In this document: one piece after another, positions 52,707-62,211 of the stretch
How positions within the stretch are numbered: the first letter of the stretch is position 1
How the letters are laid out: each line of letters opens with the position of its first letter
NCBI RefSeq assembly: GCF_001187725.1
Contig: NZ_LGIQ01000005.1
Coordinates: 114,760-178,759 of the forward strand
Origin: Brevibacillus reuszeri
Lineage (GTDB): Bacteria > Bacillota > Bacilli > Brevibacillales > Brevibacillaceae
Reading direction: 5' to 3'
DNA: 64,000 nt
Notes under the pieces: model-generated
Told to the model about the DNA's origin: nothing
What the model saw: the letters and a program-made list of their open reading frames with translations, nothing else
The model's database searches: none
Program-made: the position numbers and the translations under genes

Positions 52707-52739
52707 AAAACCTCTCGGGGCAATCCCGAGAGGTTTTTT
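52707..52739 (+). terminator. Terminator of the qox operon
   Basis: AAAACCTCTCGGG (52707-52719) pairs with CCCGAGAGGTTTT (52725-52737). Confidence 0.95.
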
Positions 52740-52817
52740 GCTGTTCGTTGCTTGATAGCGCTCGGATAGCATGGTAAGATGTACAAAATTTCCAGAGGGA
52801 AAACGGGGAGTGGGAGT

Positions 52818-53342
52818 ATGGAGGAGCAGCTGCAATTGGTGAAGCCTACGAGCGAATACTACGAAGAATATCTTTCTTATTATGAGGAATGGAAACATAG
52901 CAAAGAGCAGATTGTTCCATGGGTAGTGGACAAAGATCCATACGACTTTGCAGCGTACTTGCATTTTTTGGAGAGCGAGAAAGATGAGAGCCTACTACCA
53001 CACGACTTTGTGCCGCATTCTACGTACTGGCTCAGAAGAGGGGACGGGAGAATTGTGGGTGCAGTCAATATTCGTCATCGGTTAAATGAGCGCTTGCTAC
53101 GGGTAGGAGGCCACATCGGTTACGGGATCAGACCATCGGAGAGACAAAAAGGCTATGCCACAGCTATTCTGGCTCAGTCATTGGAAAAAACAAGAGAGCT
53201 GGGGCTGGAAAAGGTTTTGGTCGTCTGTGACAGCTGGAACACGGCGTCGGAAAAAACGATTTTGAAAAACGGTGGTGTGCTGGAATCTGATTATACAGAG
53301 GAAGATGGCAACGTGGTAAGAAGATATTGGATCGAGCTGTAA
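52818..53342 (+). CDS. GNAT family N-acetyltransferase
   Basis: A 174-residue acetyltransferase. GRIVGAVNIRHRLNERL, GGHIGYGIRPSERQKGYATA (acetyl-CoA loop RQKGYA) and WNTASEKTILKNGGVLE are the GNAT landmarks, in the arrangement seen in YhaG/RimJ-like relatives. ATG 52818 follows GGGGAGTGGGAG. Stands alone; substrate unknown. Confidence 0.87.
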   Translation: MEEQLQLVKPTSEYYEEYLSYYEEWKHSKEQIVPWVVDKDPYDFAAYLHFLESEKDESLLPHDFVPHSTYWLRRGDGRIVGAVNIRHRLNERLLRVGGHIGYGIRPSERQKGYATAILAQSLEKTRELGLEKVLVVCDSWNTASEKTILKNGGVLESDYTEEDGNVVRRYWIEL

Positions 53343-53349
53343 GCAAACA

Positions 53350-53386
53350 AAAAGAGGGAGGCTTCTCACCGAGGTTTCTCTCTTTA
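53350..53386 (+). terminator. Probable terminator after the acetyltransferase
   Basis: AAAGAGGGAG pairs loosely with CTCTCTTT across a loop, then TATT. A weak hairpin. Confidence 0.4.
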
Positions 53387-53764
53387 TTCGTTTTGATAAT
53401 AGGCGGTAAATAATTATATAAATATTCTTTATATTCAGAATTATACTCTTGCCTATTTATTACGCTGGAAATAAAATATCTAGTAAATATGAGCATTTTC
53501 CAAAACTGCGTTACATACGGCAACATCTTATCACCCACAAAGCTCTGATTTCCTTGCCCCTTTCAACTACGATCGGCTACCACCCGGCACAATTCCTGTT
53601 TGCTACCGTTTGGACAAGACTTCCCTTGTATATAACCCAGCAGCTGTTGGCTTATATAGATAACTACCACCCTAGTTAAGGAGGGACTCGTTTTTTTCTT
53701 TTCATCCAGTTCTTTTCGAAGTAAGTGGCAAAACCAATTTTTTAATCGACTAGGGGGTAAAGAG
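53387..53764. other. Intergenic region with no gene seen
   Basis: About 380 bp of AT-rich DNA before the ABC-transporter operon. A perfect TAACTA-CCACCC-TAGTTA hairpin lies at 53661-53678 and a T-run at 53691-53697, but they are too far apart to form a clean terminator. The short open frames here have no ribosome-binding sites or protein-like composition. Confidence 0.5.
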
Positions 53765-54586
53765 ATGAAAAAGTGGACGTTTGTATGGCTGGCGCTGTTG
53801 CTTGTGATCGTGACAGGATGTTCCCAGGAGGCGGGGGCAGGAGTGAGTGGTCCATCTACGATTCAAAAAGTAGTGGACAAGAAAAAGCTGGTGATCGGGA
53901 CCTCAAGCGGTTATTTTCCGTTTGAGATGAAGGACAAGGAAGGGAAGTTTGTCGGGTATGACATGGACTTGGGAAAAGCGATCGCGGATGCTTTGAAGGT
54001 GGAGGTAGAGTTCAAGGATTATAGCGACTTTGGTGGACTCATTCCTGCCCTGCAAACAGGAGATATCGACATGGTTATTTCCGGCATGACCATTCGCGGG
54101 GATCGAGCACTCGCCGTCAGCTTTTCCGATCCTTACTACTCTTCGGGTCAAGTCGTCATGGTACCGAAAAAAGATACAACAACCAAAAGCTGGAAGGAAT
54201 TGGACCAGGCCGGTAAAAAGATTGCTGTAGGTCAGGGCTCCACCGGTGCTCTGCTAGCCAAGCAGCTGTTCAAAAACGCAACCATAATGGATTTCGATGG
54301 CTTTACCAACGCAGCCTTGGCTGTGAAGCAGGCACAAGCAGACGCATTGGTTTTTGACGAGCCTGGAGTTCGAGTTTTTGAAATCATGAATGCTGATTCT
54401 GTTCGAGGTGTGTACGAAGTGCTATCTACGGAAAATCTGGGAATCGCGTTACCTTTGAATGATCAGGCCATGATCCAATGGGTGAATTCCTTCCTGGCTT
54501 CCTATCGAAACGGCTTGGACGACCAGATTTCGGTCAATAAATGGTTCAAATCAAACGAATGGATCAATCAGGTACAGCAACAGTAA
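53765..54586 (+). CDS. Amino-acid-type ABC transporter substrate-binding lipoprotein
   Basis: A 273-residue extracellular binding protein. Signal peptide with lipobox VTGC (Cys19), then a periplasmic-binding-protein family 3 domain: LVIGTSSGYFPFEMKDKEG, GYDMDLGKAIADAL, LQTGDIDMVISGMTIRGDR, AVGQGSTGA. Family 3 proteins carry polar amino acids and related compounds. GGGGG lies upstream of the ATG. It begins a five-gene unit with a permease, an ATPase and two amidohydrolases. Confidence 0.92.
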   Translation: MKKWTFVWLALLLVIVTGCSQEAGAGVSGPSTIQKVVDKKKLVIGTSSGYFPFEMKDKEGKFVGYDMDLGKAIADALKVEVEFKDYSDFGGLIPALQTGDIDMVISGMTIRGDRALAVSFSDPYYSSGQVVMVPKKDTTTKSWKELDQAGKKIAVGQGSTGALLAKQLFKNATIMDFDGFTNAALAVKQAQADALVFDEPGVRVFEIMNADSVRGVYEVLSTENLGIALPLNDQAMIQWVNSFLASYRNGLDDQISVNKWFKSNEWINQVQQQ

Positions 54587-54637
54587 AACATACGCCATCG
54601 CTTGGAGCATGAGCGTATAGAAGGAAGGGGGTTAAAC

Positions 54638-55291
54638 ATGGGTAGCGCCTGGAATGTGATTCCTCAAAATATGCATTTATTATGGGATGGGTTGTTGTTG
54701 ACGCTACAGCTGTCCGCGTGTGCACTGCTCGTGAGTATCCCTGTAGGAATTTTGCTTGGATTGTGCAGAATCTCCGGCAATCGGATCGTTTCGTTTCTGG
54801 CAGTCAGCTATGTGGAATTTATTCGTGGTGTTCCTTTGCTTGTATTGTTGTTCTGGATTTATTTTGTTCTCGGCAAGTATCTGAAGATGGGGCCGTTTTT
54901 GGCTGGAGTCTTCGGACTGGGATTGTTTTCTGCTGCTTTTATCGCCGAGATCGTACGGGCAGGAATTCAAGCTGTGCCTCGGGGGCAGATGGAGGCCGCC
55001 CGTTCCTCGGGCATGACGTATGTGCAAGCAATGCGCTTTATCATTTTGCCGCAAGCGATGCGTAAAGTATTGCCGCCGATGGCTTCCCAGTTTATTACGC
55101 TGATCAAAGACTCCTCTCTCGTATCTGTCATCTCTGTGGTCGACCTGACGCTGGTTGCCAAAAACCTGGTGTCGACTACATTTCGCTCGCTGGAGGTATG
55201 GACGTTTGTCGCGATTATGTATTTTTGTATCACGTTTTTCCTTTCGCAAATCATCAGTGCGCTGGAGCGGCGCTATCGGGTGTCCGAATAG
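54638..55291 (+). CDS. Amino-acid-type ABC transporter permease
   Basis: A 217-residue HisMQ/GlnP-type permease with five helices. The ATPase-coupling EAA loop is EAARSSGMTYVQAMRFIILPQ, preceded by VEFIRGVPLLVLLFWIYF. ATG 54638 follows AGGAAGGGGG; an in-frame start at 54602 has no site. Confidence 0.92.
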   Translation: MGSAWNVIPQNMHLLWDGLLLTLQLSACALLVSIPVGILLGLCRISGNRIVSFLAVSYVEFIRGVPLLVLLFWIYFVLGKYLKMGPFLAGVFGLGLFSAAFIAEIVRAGIQAVPRGQMEAARSSGMTYVQAMRFIILPQAMRKVLPPMASQFITLIKDSSLVSVISVVDLTLVAKNLVSTTFRSLEVWTFVAIMYFCITFFLSQIISALERRYRVSE

Positions 55292-55328
55292 GGGATGCAC
55301 ATGATCAACGGTACAAGGAGGCCAGCAC

Positions 55329-56057
55329 GTGATCCAAATCAAACAGGTGAACAAGAGCTACGGAAGCGTGAACGTCCTGCAAAACATTAATCTGGAAATA
55401 CCCGAGTCCAATGTGTACGCATTAATCGGTCCGAGCGGGGCAGGAAAAAGTACACTGATTCGCAGCATGAATGCACTGGAGACGATCCAGGCGGGCGAAA
55501 TCATTGTAGACGGGACTTCTGTACACGATCGGAGGACGAATATAAATAAGCTACGATCCGATATCGGCTTTGTGTTTCAGGCATTCAATCTGTATCCACA
55601 CCTGACAGCAGTAGAAAATGTAGCAATAGCTCCTGTTCAGGTGAAAAAGGTACCCAAGGATGAAGCAACAGAAAAGGCTAAAAAGCTGCTGGCATCTCTG
55701 GGGCTGGGTGAGAAATATGACTCGTTTCCGGGGCAGCTTTCTGGTGGACAGCAGCAGCGGGTAGCCATCGCCAGGGCACTCGCCATGGACCCAAAGGTTA
55801 TGCTGTTCGATGAGCCTACATCAGCTCTAGACCCGGAGATGATCAAGGAAGTGCTGGATGCGATCAGGGGCTTGGCATCTAGTGGAATGACCATGGTAGT
55901 CGTCACGCATGAGATGGGCTTTGCCCGGGAAATTTGCGATCAAATCGTATTCATGGCAGAGGGCAAAATTGTCGAGGTAGCCCCGCCGGAGCAGTTTTTT
56001 ACGCAACCCTCGTCAGACCGGGCGAAAGACTTCCTGTCAAAGGTTTTGAATCACTAG
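55329..56057 (+). CDS. Amino-acid-type ABC transporter ATP-binding protein
   Basis: A 242-residue ATPase of the GlnQ type: Walker [10 protein letters not shown], signature [15 protein letters not shown], Walker [15 protein letters not shown] and the switch His in [12 protein letters not shown] start after AAGGAGG. Powers the permease and binding protein just upstream. Confidence 0.94.
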   Translation: MIQIKQVNKSYGSVNVLQNINLEIPESNVYALIGPSGAGKSTLIRSMNALETIQAGEIIVDGTSVHDRRTNINKLRSDIGFVFQAFNLYPHLTAVENVAIAPVQVKKVPKDEATEKAKKLLASLGLGEKYDSFPGQLSGGQQQRVAIARALAMDPKVMLFDEPTSALDPEMIKEVLDAIRGLASSGMTMVVVTHEMGFAREICDQIVFMAEGKIVEVAPPEQFFTQPSSDRAKDFLSKVLNH

Positions 56058-56110
56058 CGGCTCTTCCTAATTCCAACGTTTTCATCAGAGGCTGGTTTGG
56101 AGGTTTTTGT

Positions 56111-57538
56111 ATGAAGGTGGATTTGATTATCGCCCATGCCTTTGTTCTTACGATGGAGGGTGCGGGTGTCGGGATAGTGGAAAACGGGGCAGTCGCCATA
56201 AACGGAGATTCGATTGCCGCAGTGGGAGCAACGGACGAGATATTGGCAGGATATCAGGCGGATCGAGTCATTGACGCAAGCGGCAAGCTGGTGATGCCAG
56301 GACTCATTGATGCGCATATGCACACAGGTCTGTCCATCTTTCGGGGAATGGCTCAGGACATGTCTCACTGGATGCGAAAAGGCATGTGGCCCTTGATGAA
56401 GAATTCAACGAAAGAAGAGACGCTGAAAGGTTCATTGGTGACGATTATCGAGGGGATCAAAGCCGGAACGACTACGTTTTGCGACTTCGATCATTCCATG
56501 GGCCGAATTGTCTCGCATTATGCCAAAATAGGAGCGCGTGCCAGAGTAGCAGAAACAGTGAATGAACTATCAGATGATATCGGGAAGCTTCCTGTTGGTG
56601 AGCTGTATCCGCTTGACCCAGCTATCGGCAACAGGAAGCTTGTGGCAAACATCAAGCTGTTCGAGGAGTGGCACGGAAAAGAAAACGGGAGAATCACCTG
56701 CCTGTTTGGGCCGCAGGGAGCGGACATGCTCGGAAAAGAGCTGCTGCTGGAAGTAAAGGCGTTGGCACAAAAGTACGATACCCGGATTCATATGCATGTC
56801 GCCCAAGGGGACAGGGAAATCGAGCAGATGGTGAAACGGCATCAGAAACGCACCATTCCTTATTTGGATGAGCTCGGTTACCTCGATTCCCGGCTCATGG
56901 CTGTCCATCTGACAGAGGCGACAAAAGAAGAGACCCAGCTGGTTGCAAAACGAGGAGCGTCCATGATCTACTGTGCGGGGAGCATCGGCATCATTGACGG
57001 CTTGGTGCCTCCGATTATGGATTTTTTGGAAGCAGGTGGACAGGCCGCTCTCGGATCGGATCAGGCTCCGGGAAACAACTGCAACAACATGTTCAATGAA
57101 ATGAAGTTTGCCGCTATTTTGAATAAGGTGAAGCGAGCCGACCCAAAAGTGTTTCCTGCGTGGCTTTCCTTGCGACTCGCGACTATTGAATCGGCCAAAG
57201 CGATTGGCCTGGATCACGAGGTTGGCAGCTTGAAAGCAGGAAAAAAAGCAGACGTCATCATCCTGGATCTAGAGGCTCCGACTCTGTGTCCGATTTATAC
57301 AGACCCCATCCGCAATATCGTTCCCAATCTGGTTTACTCGGCACGAGGGAACGAGGTGGAGACCGTCCTCATTGATGGACAAGTGATTATGGAGAATCGC
57401 AAGCTGCTAACCGTAGATGAAAAAGAAGCCTTCCGGCAAGCACAAGAGGCCGCCGATCAAATCAGCCGTCGTTCGCGGGATGATATCGCGGCAGCAGACA
57501 GTGACGTTTACAGGATGATGGAGGATGGGTATTTATGA
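56111..57538 (+). CDS. Amidohydrolase, cytosine/SAH-deaminase group
   Basis: A 475-residue metal-dependent hydrolase. MPGLIDAHMHTGLSIFRGM holds the metal-binding HxH and the class-typical HxGLxR-like step, HMHVAQGDREIEQM the substrate-side His, MAVHLTEAT the next His, and LGSDQAPGNNCNN the metal-binding Asp. This is the pattern of the deaminase/chlorohydrolase group (S-adenosylhomocysteine deaminase, guanine deaminase, atrazine chlorohydrolase relatives). ATG 56111 follows GGAGG. It overlaps the next amidohydrolase by 4 nt. Exact substrate open. Confidence 0.87.
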   Translation: MKVDLIIAHAFVLTMEGAGVGIVENGAVAINGDSIAAVGATDEILAGYQADRVIDASGKLVMPGLIDAHMHTGLSIFRGMAQDMSHWMRKGMWPLMKNSTKEETLKGSLVTIIEGIKAGTTTFCDFDHSMGRIVSHYAKIGARARVAETVNELSDDIGKLPVGELYPLDPAIGNRKLVANIKLFEEWHGKENGRITCLFGPQGADMLGKELLLEVKALAQKYDTRIHMHVAQGDREIEQMVKRHQKRTIPYLDELGYLDSRLMAVHLTEATKEETQLVAKRGASMIYCAGSIGIIDGLVPPIMDFLEAGGQAALGSDQAPGNNCNNMFNEMKFAAILNKVKRADPKVFPAWLSLRLATIESAKAIGLDHEVGSLKAGKKADVIILDLEAPTLCPIYTDPIRNIVPNLVYSARGNEVETVLIDGQVIMENRKLLTVDEKEAFRQAQEAADQISRRSRDDIAAADSDVYRMMEDGYL

Positions 57539-59154
57539 CGACGATATTTACCAATGGCAGGTTTTATACATTCGATTCGTCTCAGCCTATGGCTGAATCT
57601 GTAGTAGTAAGGGATGGGAGGATCGTGGATCTGGGGAGCCACCGGGAGATGCTGCTGCAGTGGGGAAGACCAGAGGCAAATGTGAGAGACCTGGATGGAA
57701 AAATGGTGACGCCAGGTCTGATCGATAGCCATCTGCATTTATCCTCAATCGCAACCAAAATGTTGTCGATGGACTTAGGCAATATCACCTCAAAGGATGA
57801 CATGCTCCAGATGATCAAGGAGAGGGCAGACCAAACACCAGCAGGCGAATGGTTACAAGGAAGAGGCTGGGACGAGAACCGCTTTGTTGAAGGGGGCTTA
57901 CCCTCAATCGAGGAGCTGGATCATGTGTCGCCGCATTGTCCGGTTCTACTGACACGCGTTTGCGGTCATGTCGTATTGGTCAACAGCAAAGCGCTGGAGA
58001 TCGCTGGCTATTCGGCGGATATGGATATTCCGGCAGGGGGAACCGTTGTACTTGATCCGCAGACCCAAAAACCTACGGGACTGCTGCTGGAAACGGCGTC
58101 CAATATAGTTCAGAGGCATATCCCCAAGCTTACTTACGAGCAGTTGAAGCAAGTATTGAAGCAGGCGATTCAGCTAGCGATGCAGTGCGGGCTTACGAGC
58201 GTACATACCGAGGATTTGCGCGGACTAGGAGGACTGGATCAGACCTGGAAGCTGTATGACGAGCTGTTAAACGGGGAGGGACTAGGGCTCCGGTGCAACC
58301 TGTTGATTTATTATCCGCATGTGAAGCGGCTGGTTGAGCGTGGGATGTACGCAGGGTATGGAAATGAGAAGCTGCAGATCGGCGCCGTGAAAATATTTGC
58401 TGATGGCAGCTTTGGCGGGAGAACGGCCTATCTCTCCGCACCCTATACGGATGATCCAGGGAATGTGGGAAGCGAGATTCATGACGAAGAGACCTTATAT
58501 CAGCTGTTTAAGCAAGCACGCGATGCCAAAATGCCGATTGCTGTCCATACGATTGGCGATCAGGCCCTGGAAAATGTGCTCGACATGCTGGATAAATTTC
58601 CGACTGTAGGGTATCGGGACCGCATGATTCATACTTCCTTGCTTCGCCCTGATTTGCTGGAGCGGTTGAAGAGTCCAAGCATCGTCGCGGATATTCAGCC
58701 GCGGTTCGTAGTAGGGGATTTCCCGTGGGTTGCAGAACGGATTGGAGAGAAGCGGGCACAGCAAGCCTACATTTGGAAAAGCATGCTGAACGCAGGGATT
58801 ATGTGTGCAGGAGGCTCCGATGCTCCTGTTGAACCGCTGGAGCCACTTTTGGGCATTCATGCAGCCGTTTCACGTCGTGCACCAGAGGACAGGCATGAGG
58901 GATACTATCCAGGAGAGAATTTGACAATGGAAGAAGCGCTTCGCATTTTTACGTATGGTGGCGCTCTGGCGACCAATGAAGAAGCAGTCAAAGGGACGAT
59001 CAGCAGAGGAAAGTATGCCGACATGACCGTCTATTCAAAAGATCTGTTGCAGGTGGAGTCGGATGAGGTACTTTCTACAAACATCGAGATGACTGTCATC
59101 AATGGAGAAATTTGTTACGAACGCGGCGGTAATAAAAATTTGTGTGAAATCTAG
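57535..59154 (+). CDS. Amidohydrolase, YtcJ-like
   Basis: A 539-residue amidohydrolase of the YtcJ type. VTPGLIDSHLHLSSIA (metal HxH), GRGWDENRF, AVHTIGDQALENVLDM and GGSDAPVEPLEPLLGIHAAV are characteristic. YtcJ relatives hydrolyse various amides and imidazolones. ATGA overlap with the preceding amidohydrolase shows coupled translation. Last gene of the ABC-importer operon, followed by a terminator. Confidence 0.87.
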   Translation: MTTIFTNGRFYTFDSSQPMAESVVVRDGRIVDLGSHREMLLQWGRPEANVRDLDGKMVTPGLIDSHLHLSSIATKMLSMDLGNITSKDDMLQMIKERADQTPAGEWLQGRGWDENRFVEGGLPSIEELDHVSPHCPVLLTRVCGHVVLVNSKALEIAGYSADMDIPAGGTVVLDPQTQKPTGLLLETASNIVQRHIPKLTYEQLKQVLKQAIQLAMQCGLTSVHTEDLRGLGGLDQTWKLYDELLNGEGLGLRCNLLIYYPHVKRLVERGMYAGYGNEKLQIGAVKIFADGSFGGRTAYLSAPYTDDPGNVGSEIHDEETLYQLFKQARDAKMPIAVHTIGDQALENVLDMLDKFPTVGYRDRMIHTSLLRPDLLERLKSPSIVADIQPRFVVGDFPWVAERIGEKRAQQAYIWKSMLNAGIMCAGGSDAPVEPLEPLLGIHAAVSRRAPEDRHEGYYPGENLTMEEALRIFTYGGALATNEEAVKGTISRGKYADMTVYSKDLLQVESDEVLSTNIEMTVINGEICYERGGNKNLCEI

Positions 59155-59177
59155 AACGGCTTGACATACTATAGGGA

Positions 59178-59213
59178 GCCCGTTTTCCTCTGCTGGAGGG
59201 AAGCGGGCCTTTT
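59178..59213 (+). terminator. Terminator of the ABC/amidohydrolase operon
   Basis: GCCCG (59178-59182) pairs with CGGGC (59204-59208) plus an inner TTCC/GGAA step, then TTTT. Confidence 0.7.
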
Positions 59214-59308
59214 AAATTTCATCACTACGACTGATTTAGGACTTTTTCTTTTACGAAACTAAGTATATAATTATGTTGTGAAACACATTTTGGAAAGGGG
59301 AGTTACCT

Positions 59309-59878
59309 ATGTTCGATATCGCGATTATTGGAGCAGGCCCAGCAGGGGGAAGCGCAGCATTGTTTGCAGCGAAGGCAGGCAAAAAGACGCTGTTGATTGA
59401 CAATGATAAAAGCATGACGAAGCGTGCCTGGTTAGAGAATCACTACGGCATCCTGGAAGCTACTGGCCCGGACCTCATTGAAACAGGCAAGAAGCAAGCA
59501 GCCAAATTCGGTGCGGAGCTTGTTACTGACCAAGTCAACAATATTACGAAAACCGAGCAAGGTTTCGTTGTGGAAACAGCAGAAAAAGGCTCCTTCGAAG
59601 CAAAGCATGTCATTTTGGCTACAGGTGCTCTGGTTACGCTGGCTGAAGCTATCGGGGTAAATACCAAGGAAGGCACAGAGCCGCGAATCAAAACCGTTGT
59701 TGATGTAGATCAGCAAGGGAAAACAAATGTAGATGGAATCTGGGCAGCTGGGACGTGTGCTGGCGTAAGCGTACATACGATCATCACTGCTGGTGATGGA
59801 GCCAAAGTAGCGATCAATGTCATTAGTGAAATAAACGGCGAGCGCTATGTGGACCATGATGTACTGAAAACGAACTAA
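59309..59878 (+). CDS. Short FAD-dependent oxidoreductase, thioredoxin-reductase-like fragment
   Basis: A 189-residue protein with the FAD-binding motif IIGAGPAGGSAALFAAKAGK, the ATG strand HVILATGALV, and the C-terminal FAD motif GIWAAGTCAGVSVHTIITAG. It corresponds to the FAD domain of thioredoxin reductase-like proteins but lacks the NADPH domain and the CxxC redox pair. The ends join without a break and ribosome-binding site and terminator are good, so it is a naturally short protein rather than a truncated gene. Redox partner unknown. Confidence 0.75.
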   Translation: MFDIAIIGAGPAGGSAALFAAKAGKKTLLIDNDKSMTKRAWLENHYGILEATGPDLIETGKKQAAKFGAELVTDQVNNITKTEQGFVVETAEKGSFEAKHVILATGALVTLAEAIGVNTKEGTEPRIKTVVDVDQQGKTNVDGIWAAGTCAGVSVHTIITAGDGAKVAINVISEINGERYVDHDVLKTN

Positions 59879-59897
59879 GTAAGCGAGAGATAAATAC

Positions 59898-59949
59898 AAG
59901 CCATCTTCTTTGTTTGACTCGTGTTCAGACAAAGAAGATGGCTTTTTTA
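59898..59949 (+). terminator. Terminator after the FAD protein gene
   Basis: AAGCCATCTTCTTTGT (59898-59913) pairs with ACAAAGAAGATGGCTT (59929-59943 region), then T's. Confidence 0.95.
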
Positions 59950-60050
59950 TTTGAAGCTTTACAAAGCCGAGTAAATTTCTTACAGACTTTTAGTCAAATT
60001 TGAATATAATATTTAGAGTAATCATCATGGATACGATGGGAGGAGCTTGC

Positions 60051-61577
60051 TTGATTGCCAAAGAAAGCAAAGTGAATTTTGTCCTGGCAGGGTTATTGCT
60101 AGGGTTATTGATGGCATCGATGGACAATACGATTGTAGCAACAGCAATGGGCACAATTGTTGGCGAAATGGGCGGCATGGATAAATTCGTCTGGGTTACG
60201 TCTGCATATATGGTTGCTACGATGGCAGGGATGCCGATTTTCGGAAAGCTCTCGGATATGTATGGAAGAAAACGATTTTATGTGTTTGGACTCGTTGTCT
60301 TTTTACTTGGTTCCATCCTCTGTGGAACCGCTAGCAGTATCGTGGAGCTAAGCATTTATCGGGCGATTCAGGGGATCGGTGGCGGCGCCTTGATGCCGAT
60401 CGCATTTACGATTATTTTTGACGTATTCCCGCCAGAAAAACGGGGGAAAATGACTGGTTTGTTCGGTGCTGTATTTGGTACCTCCAGTGTATTTGGTCCG
60501 TTACTTGGTGCGTACATAACAGAGTATGTGGGCTGGCATTGGATTTTTTACATCAACGTACCGATCGGAGCCTTGTCGCTCTGGTTCATCTCTGTTTATT
60601 ATCGCGAGTCTCTGGAACACCGCAAGCAAAGCATTGACTGGTGGGGGGCTGTTACCCTGGTGGGAGCCGTCATTAGCCTGATGTTTGCTCTTGAGCTGGG
60701 TGGAAATCAGTTTGCATGGAATTCCGTTCAAATCATTGGACTGTTTGTTTCCTTTGCTGTGTTGTTCGTGATCTTTCTGTTTGTGGAGACAAAAGTACCA
60801 GAGCCTATCATCTCCTTTACCATGTTTAAACGACGTTTGTTTGCCGCCTCGAATGCGGTAGCACTCTTGTACGGATCAGCTTTTATTATTACGACTGTCT
60901 ATTTGCCGATCTTTATCCAAGGCGTATTCGGTGGATCAGCGACGAATTCCGGCTTGCTCTTGACGCCGATGATGCTAGGCTCCGTGGTAGGTAGCCAGCT
61001 GGGCGGATTTTTGACGACCAAAACGAGCTTCCGCAACATTATGCTTCTCTCGTCCGTCTTCTTCGTACCAGGTATTTTCCTGTTGAGTACCTTGTCGCCG
61101 GACATCTCGCGTGGCATGGTTACGTTTTATATGATCATTACCGGTTTCGGCGTAGGGTTTTCCTTCTCCGTATTGGGGATGGCAGCCATTCATGGGTTTG
61201 ATATGCGGCAGCGTGGGTCAGCCAGCTCGACAGGCTCCTTTTTCCGTTCGCTTGGGATGACGCTGGGGATTACGGTCTTTGGAATTTTGCAGCGCAACCA
61301 GTTTGAGAATGGGATGTCCACAGCTTTTGCCGGACAACAAACAGGGATTGGAGCGATTACGGACCCGCGTGCCATTTTGACGCCTGAGACGCGTGCAGCC
61401 ATTCCAGCACCTGTATTGGACAAAATTACGGACATCCTCGCCACGTCGATTGCCCATACGTTTATGTGGGCACTGGTTCCAGCTGTGCTTGCGGTCGTAT
61501 GTATTGTCCTGATGGGAAAAGAACGCGTGCTGATTCCAGGCGCGAATCAAAATCGTCCGAATCCTGAACATCACTAG
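60051..61577 (+). CDS. MFS drug transporter, DHA2 (14-helix) family
   Basis: A 508-residue multidrug exporter with 14 helices. Family motifs: DNTIVATAMGTI in helix 1, GKLSDMYGRKRFYVFG between helices 2 and 3, RAIQGIGGGALMPIAF (motif C-type) and GPLLGAYITEYVGWHWIF. TTG 60051 follows GGGAGGAG at 60038-60044; an ATG at 60027 has none. Next to a PadR regulator that probably represses it. Confidence 0.88.
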   Translation: MIAKESKVNFVLAGLLLGLLMASMDNTIVATAMGTIVGEMGGMDKFVWVTSAYMVATMAGMPIFGKLSDMYGRKRFYVFGLVVFLLGSILCGTASSIVELSIYRAIQGIGGGALMPIAFTIIFDVFPPEKRGKMTGLFGAVFGTSSVFGPLLGAYITEYVGWHWIFYINVPIGALSLWFISVYYRESLEHRKQSIDWWGAVTLVGAVISLMFALELGGNQFAWNSVQIIGLFVSFAVLFVIFLFVETKVPEPIISFTMFKRRLFAASNAVALLYGSAFIITTVYLPIFIQGVFGGSATNSGLLLTPMMLGSVVGSQLGGFLTTKTSFRNIMLLSSVFFVPGIFLLSTLSPDISRGMVTFYMIITGFGVGFSFSVLGMAAIHGFDMRQRGSASSTGSFFRSLGMTLGITVFGILQRNQFENGMSTAFAGQQTGIGAITDPRAILTPETRAAIPAPVLDKITDILATSIAHTFMWALVPAVLAVVCIVLMGKERVLIPGANQNRPNPEHH

Positions 61578-61590
61578 AGGAGAAGCGGAT

Positions 61591-62118
61591 ATGAGTATAA
61601 AACTGCTGATTCTTGGTCTGTTGATGGAGGGTGAAAAGCATCCTTACGAGGTCCAGCAGCTAGTAAAGCAGCGAGGAATCGATTGCTATATCAAATTTGC
61701 CAAAGGCTCTTTGTACTATGCCTTTGACCAATTAGCCAAAGCAAGCCTGATCGAGGTCGCAAACATTATCCGGGAGTCCAATCGCCCGGATAAAACGACC
61801 TATCGCATCACGGATAAGGGGAAAGAAGAGCTCCAGCAGCTTTTGCTGACGGAGATGCGTCGCCCAATCCAGCTGCATAATCCGATATATGCTGCTCTGA
61901 CATTTGCTGCTTATGGCGATCCGGCAAAAATGGAGGAAGCATCTGCGGAAAATATGCGTGAGGTTCAGCGTGTGGCAGAGCTGCTCGAATCCATTTTGGA
62001 GGAGCCCAAGCAAGCATTGGACTTCGGGGCGAGAAACATTTTGATAGGGGCGATTGAGCATCTGCGTGCTGAAGCGCGGTGGATTGAACGCGTACGCCAA
62101 GAGGGCTTCGGTCATTGA
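61591..62118 (+). CDS. PadR-family transcriptional regulator
   Basis: A 175-residue regulator with a PadR winged helix (KLLILGLLMEGEKHPYEVQQ, KGSLYYAFDQLAKASLIEV, YRITDKGKEELQQLL) and a C-terminal dimerisation helix pair. PadR proteins repress neighbouring exporters and are released by toxic compounds. AGAGGAG precedes the ATG, 13 bp after the exporter gene. Confidence 0.9.
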   Translation: MSIKLLILGLLMEGEKHPYEVQQLVKQRGIDCYIKFAKGSLYYAFDQLAKASLIEVANIIRESNRPDKTTYRITDKGKEELQQLLLTEMRRPIQLHNPIYAALTFAAYGDPAKMEEASAENMREVQRVAELLESILEEPKQALDFGARNILIGAIEHLRAEARWIERVRQEGFGH

Positions 62119-62211
62119 TTTTGAAATTATTATGAACATTGGACAATTGTTATCATTTCGATAGTTTTTCGTTTATAATGATGGTAATTACTTTCAAGGA
62201 TGGTACCCCTC

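Noticed and set aside
53661..53700. T-box-like or terminator element before the ABC operon (reverse strand reads AGGGTGG)
   Set aside because: The T-box core with ACC is missing, orientation is wrong, and the hairpin is too far from the T-run.
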